From Hygrophila difformis (Eukaryota; Streptophyta; Magnoliopsida; Lamiales; Acanthaceae): DNA of 64,000 nt. The position numbers were made by a program, and so were the translations under genes. The stretch spans positions 15,130,068 through 15,194,067 of the forward strand of contig JAOANR010000014.1 in the NCBI GenBank assembly GCA_030278955.1. Direction: 5' to 3'. The stretch's first letter is position 1; every line of letters starts with the position of its first letter. This document shows positions 57,357 through 64,000 of this stretch, one piece after another. Below the pieces are notes generated by a model. The model was not told the origin of the DNA and searched no databases. It saw only the letters and a program-made list of their open reading frames with translations.

Positions 57357-57689
57357 GTTTTCCAGTTCTTGTGTTTTAGACAAGTTCATGTTGTTCATGT
57401 GATTTTCACCCATTTTAGGTTCATTGAGCTATTCTACTCGATAAAATGAAACTAAAACAGAATTTAAATAAACAAAAATGACAAGGAATTTAAGGCTAAC
57501 CTAAGAACAAAATAAAGAGCTTCTGGTTGTCCGTATTGCTTGATTATCTGAATCTCCCCCATTTCTTAATATTGTTTCATCCGTTTTCTCCTCCTCACCG
57601 TCTGTTACCATTCCTTTTCTTATCTAGTCCTTAGTTTCGATGCACTCGACTTAAACAAATTAAGCAAGGGAGGCATCACTATAAAGTAA
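57357..57689. other. Flank of long-LTR copy 3
   Basis: Possibly the remaining U3 of copy 3. A tgaatctccccc stretch at about 57549-57560 would be a purine tract on the minus strand, but no LTR end next to it is certain. No gene. Confidence 0.35.
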
Positions 57690-57963
57690 GGGCTGGATAG
57701 TCATTGCGCTTGGGTACCATATTTTGGAGCTTGATCAAGAAACATGGTAGTGTTCGTGCGTTGTGCTGAGGGCAGTCAGTTCTTGCTTGGGATATGAATG
57801 AATCCTTGGAACACTTAGTAATTTAATTTGTAATCTTTGTAGCCTTTGCAGTTCGATTTGGTCTTTATGTGAGTTATGTGTTGCTGTAATTGAACCTTGT
57901 GGACTGGGGCCCCTATGGTGAATAATGAAAGAAAATACATTTGTCTCAAAAAAAAAAAAAAAA
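57690..57963 (+). mobile_element. 3' end of a LINE or other poly(A) retrotransposon
   Basis: The sequence ggtgaataatgaaagaaaatacatttgtctc runs directly into 16 A residues (57948-57963). A 3' UTR with a near-AATAAA signal followed by an A tail, not part of any gene, indicates an RNA-copied insertion, most likely a 5'-truncated LINE; a processed pseudogene fragment is possible. Left end is a guess and no target duplication was found. Confidence 0.5.
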
Positions 57964-58479
57964 CAGGGTTGAGTAGAGCCGCCTCGTGTTAGGGATGACA
58001 ATAGCTTGTCCAATCGCGAAGCCTAGGATCTAAAGGACGGCGAAGGGTTTCCACGATCGGTGTCGCTGTTCTGTGGTCGGCCGAAGGGCGGCGGCGGGGC
58101 GGGCGGTTAAGACGATTGGAAGGAAGATCGGAACAATAGCAGCACCAAAGAATTGAAGAAATTACAAAGAAGGCCAAATCTAGACATAAATAAATTGTTA
58201 ATTGAATCTGTCAAATTGACATAGTGGATGTTTGGGAGTTAGAGGATTCGCCAGCGAATAGTGGATTCGGAAAGAGAACTGTGAAACAATTTGCTCTTCC
58301 AAACATCCCCATAATCAATCTGTAAAATTTATTTGAATATCCAAATACATTCAAATATCACAAAGGAAACAAATAAATAAAATTAATAGGTTATGCAGAA
58401 ATTTGTGAATTGGGCAGATTACATGAACAAAAAGGGATCAATTAACATAAATAACTACACACAAGGTTGAATCAATTAC
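57964..58479. other. Intergenic DNA
   Basis: GC-rich patch at 58040-58110 (ggcggcggggcgggcgg), then A/T-rich. No gene recognised. Confidence 0.45.
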
Positions 58480-59708
58480 GGAAAAAAGGATAAATAGGTC
58501 ATTTTTCTTTTCAAAAAATTCAAATCAGTCATTTTTCTATTTTATTACCAAAACAGTCCTCTACAAATGCTAATTATGTCCAAATCAGTCCTTTTTTCAC
58601 GAATTATATTCTAATTGCTGACGTGGCAAGGGTTTTAATTTAAACCTGACACGTGTGCATAATATTAGTCCTTTTTCTTTTATCTTTTGCCAATTCAGTC
58701 CTAAACTTTTATTTTGTTCTATTTAGTCCTCTACCCCAATCACTCATTTTTATATTAATTGGCCTCAAACCTTTCAAATTATTTCATTTTAGGCCCAGAA
58801 CCTTAAATTTTTTATTATTACTAATACATTTATCAAATAAATGCCCAACATACTTCCGTAAATAAAATTAAATACCAAACCTCATACATTGGGTTTGACC
58901 GCCTTGTTACCCGGGTCTTCGAAGTTCCGAATTTTACGAACTCTCTCTAACCACCCGACCGTAACGATGGTTCATTGGTTCTGGTTTCCTTCAGCAACAA
59001 TCAGCACAATCATACTTTGTGGACAATAAAATTCAGGCTATTTTTTTAATATTTTTAATAATATTAATATTTTTCAATAAAACCAAGGCTTCCTGTATCC
59101 ATAACCTTCCAAAAATTCAAGTTAAATCATTTACTCAAATATTGCTACATCCTAAGGTAGGACGCAAAGTAAGATTTTGTTGATTGTTACTGAAGGAAAC
59201 CAAAACCAATGAACAATCGGTTGCGGTCGAGTGGTTATTAGAGAGAGTCCGTAAAATTCCGGTACTTGAAAGACCCGATAACAAAGCAGTTGAACCCAAT
59301 ATATGAGGTTTGGTGTTTAATTTTATTTATGGAAGTATGTTGTGTATTTATTTGATAAATGGATTAGTAATAATAAAAAATTTAAGGTTCTGGGCCTAAA
59401 ATGAAATAATTTGAAAGGTTTGAGGCCAATTAATATAAAAATGAGTGATTGGGGTAGAGGACTAAATAGAACAAAATAAAAGTTTAGGACTGAATTGGCA
59501 AAAGATAAAAGAAAAAGGACTAATATTATGCACACGTGTCAGGTTTAAATTAAAACCATTGCCACGTCAGCAATTAGAATATAATTAGTGAAAAAAGGAC
59601 TGATTTGAACATAATTAGCATTTGTAGAGGACTGTTTTGGTAATAAAATAGAAAAATGACTGATTTGAATTTTTTGAAAAGAAAAAGGACCTACTTATCC
59701 TTTTTTCC
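58480..59708. mobile_element. MULE-like element with >500-bp terminal inverted repeats
   Basis: Ends GGAAAAAAGGATAAATAGG and, complemented, GGAAAAAAGGATAAGTAGG. A perfect 10-bp target duplication AATCAATTAC lies at 58470-58479 and 59709-59718, the size typical of Mutator-like elements. Left arm 58480 to about 59012, right arm about 59176 to 59708; they pair nearly throughout with a few percent mismatches and leave a central loop of about 160 bp. The element is 1,229 bp and has no transposase. The matching 70-codon ORFs in both arms (58653-58865 plus, 59323-59535 minus) are a symmetry effect. Confidence 0.92.
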
Positions 59709-59718
59709 AATCAATTAC

Positions 59719-60495
59719 GAACCAAGCAAGACCACAGGAGCATAGAAAGTAAGTAGATAACTTAAAAGTCTAATGCATCCCACAAAAAATAAATGAATTC
59801 TAATTGCTAATACTGCAAAGCATTGGGAACCAGGACAAATTCATCAGGAGTAGGAGTAGGGTCATTAGATCATGACTTTTATTGTATCAATTGCCTAAGA
59901 GTAAACAATAAATATGCTTCAATCATGAAATTCTGTAATTATAAACGAAAAGGTTTTGATATACGACACAGAACACATAATAAAATGGGAGCATTCAAAG
60001 GCATGAATGGGCTTTGTAGAATTACGGTATTAATGTTTGTATTAGTTGCTATTTAGTATGGTGGCTGGCCAAAAACATTTTCCCAGATATTTGTAAAGCA
60101 ATACAACAAGAATGAGCCAGGCATTTTCACAAACACGCGGTGGGCACATTAAATCATAGGCTGAGATAAAATGGGCATTCAACCTATCACTTATCATCAA
60201 ATTAATAAAAACTTACAGAAACATATAACACAATATGATTAAGAGGAATGAAAGAATTGAATCACAATTTGAGCTAAATTATGGCGAGAACCACAAAAAT
60301 CTGCGATATAACAGAATAAGGTAAAAAGAATGTATACAATGCACATAACAAAAACAATAAGAGATATAACCATATTAGGCAGCCGGGGGACGGGGTTAAA
60401 GTTAAGGAAACAACAGCTCTAATTTCCACCACAGATCAAAACAGTTCCTTTCTGAATTATCATAGTTCAATACAGCAAAATGCCTATATTTGTTC
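59719..60495. other. Intergenic DNA
   Basis: A/T-rich, no gene or repeat recognised up to the copia A2 LTR. The bases before that LTR (TGTTC, 60491-60495) should be its target duplication. Confidence 0.5.
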
Positions 60496-60878
60496 TGTGA
60501 AGTGGGCATCCAAATCCAATGGAGAAAATGGAGTTGATGAATTTAATGTAGTAGATGAAGTTAGTGGAGTGGATGGATTTTGTGCCTATAAATACCAAGG
60601 CCACTCATTTGTAAGATCATCCCAACACAAGCAAAGACAAGAAGCTTGCCTTTGATCTCTCTTCTCCTATTGTAGTTTTTAGCCTTTGTGAGTGTTTCTC
60701 GTTGAGAGGGTTTTGTGGTATAGGATTATTTCCTATAACCTTTTTGTAATATTATTTCATTTCATAGTGAAATAATAGTTCGGTGGGGCCCGGAGGACGT
60801 AGGCATATTTGTGCCGAACCTCGTTAAATCTTGGTGTTCTCTTTATTATTTAATTAATAGCTCCATTATTCCACAACA
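60496..60878 (+). repeat. 5' LTR of copia A2
   Basis: 383 bp, TGTG...AACA, a few percent or less from the A1 LTRs (for example ttgtaagatcatccc versus ttgcaagaacatccc). Confidence 0.95.
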
Positions 60879-61002
60879 ATTGGTATCAGAGCCTTGGTTG
60901 CATAGTATGCTCTGTGGTCGCAGCTAAGCTGATCTTCCACATCAGAAAAGCATCTCGGTTGAGCTACCGTTTGTGAGCTATTAATTAAACTTTGAAGCAG
61001 AA

Positions 61003-64000
61003 ATGGCGGATAGGTCCGGTGAAACGTCAACTTCAGATTCGAAGCCGTTGGTGACATCGTCATCACGGACGATGGTTTCAAATGCCAAATTTGATGTCGA
61101 AAAATTCGACGGTACCAATAATTTTGGCATGTGGCAGTGCGAGGTGTTGGACATCTTGTACCAGCAGGAGCTGGATGGGGCACTTGAAGAAACCAAACCA
61201 GATGATGTTGATGATAAAGACTGGACGAGGATCAACCGTCTTGCGTGTAGTACAATTCGGCTATGTCTCTCAAAGGAGCAGAAGTATCCGCTTATGAGAG
61301 AGACGATGGCGCACAGACTGTGGAAAGAACTGGAAGATAAATTCATGAAAAAGAGCACAGAGAACAAGCTCTACATGAAGACGAAGCTGTATCGATTCCA
61401 GTATTTGCCCGGTACCACGATGAATGAACACATAACAAGATTTGATTCTTTGGTCACCGATTTATTGAATCTCGACGAGAAGATAGATGACGTTGACAAG
61501 GCGCTGATACTGTTAGCTTCGCTCCCCGATAAATACGAGCATATAATTGTTAGTATGCTGACTGGAAAGGAAACAATTTCCTTTAAAGAAGTTACCACTG
61601 CCTTATATTCTAACGAGATCAGAAAGAAGGATAAGTTAGAACACAGGAGTTCGACTGGTGAAGCTCATACCGTTCGGGGCCATAGCCACAAGTACAAGCC
61701 GGACAGAAGAGGCAGATCTAAGTCACGAGGCAGAGTGTCGAAAGACGAATGTATCTTTTGTCACGAGAAAGGACATTGGAAGAAAGATTGTCCTAAGCTG
61801 CAAAAGGAAAAGGGGAAAGCTGTAGCAGAGGCTTGTGTTGCTGATAGTGATGAGACAGAGTATTCTTTAGCTTGTGCCTCATCGGTAACGACGTGCATTG
61901 ACGACTGGTTGCTAGACTCAGGATGCTCATTCCACATGTGTTCCAGGAAGGAGTGGTTTGTCAACCTTGAAAGTGTTGACGGTGGAGTTGTCTACCTAGC
62001 CAACAACGGATATTGCCAAATAGCTGGAGTTGGCTCAGTATATCTGAAGAACCACGATGGAACAACCAAGGTGCTGACGGAAGTTCGGTACATACCGAAA
62101 TTTGCCAAGAACCTCATATCAGTGGGAGCCTTGGAAGCCAAAGGCCACTCCATCCACATTGAGGATGGGATTATGAAAGTGATCTCGGGAGCACTTGTCA
62201 TCATGAAAGGTATAAGGAAAAATAACTTATACCACTTCCAGGGCAATACAGTGGTTGGCATTGCAGCAGCAGTATCAGAAGCAGACAAGGAAGAGAAGAT
62301 GACCAAGCTATGGCATATGAGGCTTGGGCATGCTGGGGAAAAATCCTTGCAGACTCTGGCAAAGCAAGGATTATTGAAGGGTGCAAAGACTTGCAAACTT
62401 GAATTTTGCGAGCAATGTGTTCTGGGAAAGCAAACGCGGGTGAAGTTCGGAACAACAATCCATAACACTAAAAGCATTATGGATTACATTCACTCAGATG
62501 TGTGGGGACCTACCAAGACGGCTTCTTTGGGAGGAAACCATTATTTTGTAACGTTTGTTGATGACTTTTCCCGGAGAGTATGGGTGTATCCCATGCGAAC
62601 AAAAAATGAAGCATTCGGGAAATTCCTCACTTGGAAGAACATGATGGAGAACCAGACCGGGAGGAAGATTAAAGTGCTTCGATCCGATAACGGCACAGAA
62701 TATCGAAATGACCCTTTTTTCGACTTGTGCAAGAAGGAAGGTATTTCCCGACATTTCACTGTGCGGGACACGCCACAACAGAATGGTGTGGCTGAACGGA
62801 TGAACCGAACATTGTTGGAGAAAGTTCGGTGTATGTTGTCCAATGCTAATTTGGGCAAGCAGTTCTGGGCTGAAGCGGTGACATATGCGAGCCATCTAAT
62901 CAATCGACTACCATCAACTGCTCTTAAAGGCAAAACACCTTTGGAGGCATGGTTTGGCAAACCTGCAAATGATTATGATTCTTTACGTGTGTTCGGTTCC
63001 GCTGCTTATTATCACGTGAAAGAATCAAAGCTGGATCCAAGGGCGAGAAAAGCTGTTTTCGTAGGGATATCTTCTGGAGTCAAAGGATATCGCCTATGGT
63101 GCCCGGAGATGAAAAAGGTGATCTTTAGCAGGGATGTTACGTTCAACGAATCAATAATGTTGAATAAGGTAACCAAGCAGCAGACGGATAGTACTCCTCA
63201 GCAGGTGGAGCATTATCCTCAACAGGTGGAGTTTCAGACATCTACAACCAGAGAGGTAGATGGTCAACCAATAGAAAACGATGGTCCAAGTACCGAAGAA
63301 GAGCTCAGTGAAAGTGAGGTTTTAACCCAAGAACCTCAGGAGCAACAAGATTTACCAATTGCAATTAGGAGGCCAAGAAGAGAAATTCGGAGACCTGGTC
63401 GATTCGAAAGTATGCTGGCCTATGCACTTCCTGTTATTGAAGAAGGTATACCACAAACTTTTCTTGATGCAAAAATTAGTCCGGAGAAAGAAAAGTGGAA
63501 GAAAGCCATGGACGAGGAAATGCATTCCCTTGAAGAAAATCACACGTGGAAGCTAGCTAAACTCCCAGAGGGAAAGAAGGCAATTGGTTGCAAGTGGGTC
63601 TATGCTCAGAAAGAAGGATTTCCAGAAAAGAATGACGTGCGCTACAAGGCAAGATTGGTAGCCAAAGGCTATGCTCAAAAGGAGGGAATTGATTACAATG
63701 AGATATTTTCCCCTGTTGTAAAACATTCCTCCATTCGAATTTTGTTGGCCTTGGTAGCACAGTTGGACTTGGAACTAGTTCAAATGGACGTAAAAACGGC
63801 ATTCTTACATGGTGATTTGGAAGAGGAAATCTACATGACCCAACCAGAAGGATATAAAGTTGCTGGAAAAGAAGATTGGGTTTGCAGACTGAAGAAATCG
63901 CTTTATGGATTGAAACAATCACCAAGACAATGGTATAAGCGATTTGATCAATTCATGATGGGCCAGAAGTACACCAGGAGCAGTTTTGATCATTGTGTAT
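61003..64000 (+). CDS. Copia A2 Gag-Pol polyprotein, N-terminal 999 residues (partial)
   Basis: Starts MADRSGETSTSDSKPLV like A1; I read the first 300 codons through and found no stop, and the rest matches A1 without indels I could see, so the ORF appears open to the window edge. Zinc knuckle CIFCHEKGHWKKDC, protease LLDSGCSFHM, integrase with HSDVWGP and SDNGTEY (preceded by Arg where A1 has Gln), and reverse transcriptase up to just before the YVDDM motif. Differences from A1 cluster in Gag and around the knuckle (RGHSHKYKPDRRG, SRGRVSKDE, TTCIDD). Likely intact, but the 3' third is not visible. Confidence 0.9.
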   Translation, partial: MADRSGETSTSDSKPLVTSSSRTMVSNAKFDVEKFDGTNNFGMWQCEVLDILYQQELDGALEETKPDDVDDKDWTRINRLACSTIRLCLSKEQKYPLMRETMAHRLWKELEDKFMKKSTENKLYMKTKLYRFQYLPGTTMNEHITRFDSLVTDLLNLDEKIDDVDKALILLASLPDKYEHIIVSMLTGKETISFKEVTTALYSNEIRKKDKLEHRSSTGEAHTVRGHSHKYKPDRRGRSKSRGRVSKDECIFCHEKGHWKKDCPKLQKEKGKAVAEACVADSDETEYSLACASSVTTCIDDWLLDSGCSFHMCSRKEWFVNLESVDGGVVYLANNGYCQIAGVGSVYLKNHDGTTKVLTEVRYIPKFAKNLISVGALEAKGHSIHIEDGIMKVISGALVIMKGIRKNNLYHFQGNTVVGIAAAVSEADKEEKMTKLWHMRLGHAGEKSLQTLAKQGLLKGAKTCKLEFCEQCVLGKQTRVKFGTTIHNTKSIMDYIHSDVWGPTKTASLGGNHYFVTFVDDFSRRVWVYPMRTKNEAFGKFLTWKNMMENQTGRKIKVLRSDNGTEYRNDPFFDLCKKEGISRHFTVRDTPQQNGVAERMNRTLLEKVRCMLSNANLGKQFWAEAVTYASHLINRLPSTALKGKTPLEAWFGKPANDYDSLRVFGSAAYYHVKESKLDPRARKAVFVGISSGVKGYRLWCPEMKKVIFSRDVTFNESIMLNKVTKQQTDSTPQQVEHYPQQVEFQTSTTREVDGQPIENDGPSTEEELSESEVLTQEPQEQQDLPIAIRRPRREIRRPGRFESMLAYALPVIEEGIPQTFLDAKISPEKEKWKKAMDEEMHSLEENHTWKLAKLPEGKKAIGCKWVYAQKEGFPEKNDVRYKARLVAKGYAQKEGIDYNEIFSPVVKHSSIRILLALVAQLDLELVQMDVKTAFLHGDLEEEIYMTQPEGYKVAGKEDWVCRLKKSLYGLKQSPRQWYKRFDQFMMGQKYTRSSFDHCV

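Larger units (their letters stand above)
60496..64000 (+). mobile_element. Ty1/copia element A2, 5' part, cut by the window edge
   Basis: Second member of the copia A family. LTR 60496-60878 (383 bp, one extra T in the cctttttgtaata run versus A1), primer site TGGTATCAGAGC at 60881-60892, then the polyprotein. It differs from A1 mainly in the Gag part and is almost the same from about 61900 on. The 3' LTR lies beyond the window, so age cannot be set here. Confidence 0.95.

Noticed and set aside
57549..57560. Purine tract next to a possible LTR start for copy 3
   Set aside because: The neighbouring sequence (gataatc) is only loosely like the TGATAATGG start of copy 1, and no target duplication matches TGGCT.
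58653..59535. Two identical 70-codon ORFs on opposite strands
   Set aside because: They are the two arms of one inverted repeat; hydrophobic content comes from T-rich DNA.

Overview
The window is nuclear DNA of a land plant. A 15-exon chlorophyll synthase gene with a predicted N-terminal chloroplast targeting extension, wall-associated-kinase-like (WAKL) receptor genes, and plant Ty1/copia, Helitron, hAT, MULE-like and Stowaway elements all say so. Gene style and repeat types suggest a dicot; the species cannot be told from the sequence alone. Only two loci look like intact host genes. At least two thirds of the window is transposable-element DNA, much of it nested.

Layout: 1-1.5 kb holds Helitron-derived repeats, a 60-bp minisatellite and a Stowaway-type MITE. 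1.78-5.66 kb (+) is CHLG, complete and in frame across 15 exons. 6.4-9.36 kb (-) is a WAKL receptor kinase with a relic of another copy at its 3' side. 11.84-20.66 kb (-) is a Helitron that carries the first exon of a MUT9-like/casein-kinase-1-like gene, and was itself entered by a recent copia element (15.12-20.12 kb) and a MITE. 22.5-39.3 kb is a second, destroyed WAKL copy with four levels of nesting: WAKL exon, then a 1.0-kb hAT (8-bp duplication), then a SIRE-type copia (5-bp duplication), then a 5.6-kb long-LTR element (5-bp duplication). 39.3-42.3 kb is a second relative of that long LTR, on the opposite strand, cutting the same WAKL exon. 44.6-49.84 kb (-) is a copia element with LTRs that look identical. 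49.9-52.4 kb (-) is a third WAKL copy, complete except for one nonsense codon. 53.3-53.8 kb is a MITE-like element with a CAGCGAC motif array, 54.2-57.4 kb a third long-LTR relative, 58.48-59.71 kb a MULE-like element with terminal inverted repeats of over 500 bp, and 60.5-64 kb a second member of the 15-kb copia family running off the edge.

The three WAKL copies share strand, exon structure and sequence, so the ancestral locus was a small tandem receptor-kinase array that transposons spread apart. Copy 1 has an 8-nt deletion that replaces its C-terminal tail, copy 2 is broken by insertions, copy 3 has a stop in the kinase domain.

The most unusual signal is in the three long-LTR relatives. 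At one homologous position each carries an array of nested palindromes (an inner dyad inside a second pair of arms). The palindrome sequence differs completely between copy 1 (GTCGCGGACC arms) and copies 2 and 3 (ACGACGTGATCC arms), yet the architecture is kept, and some units carry matching changes on both arms. I know of no described element feature that matches this and treat it as the best candidate for something new.
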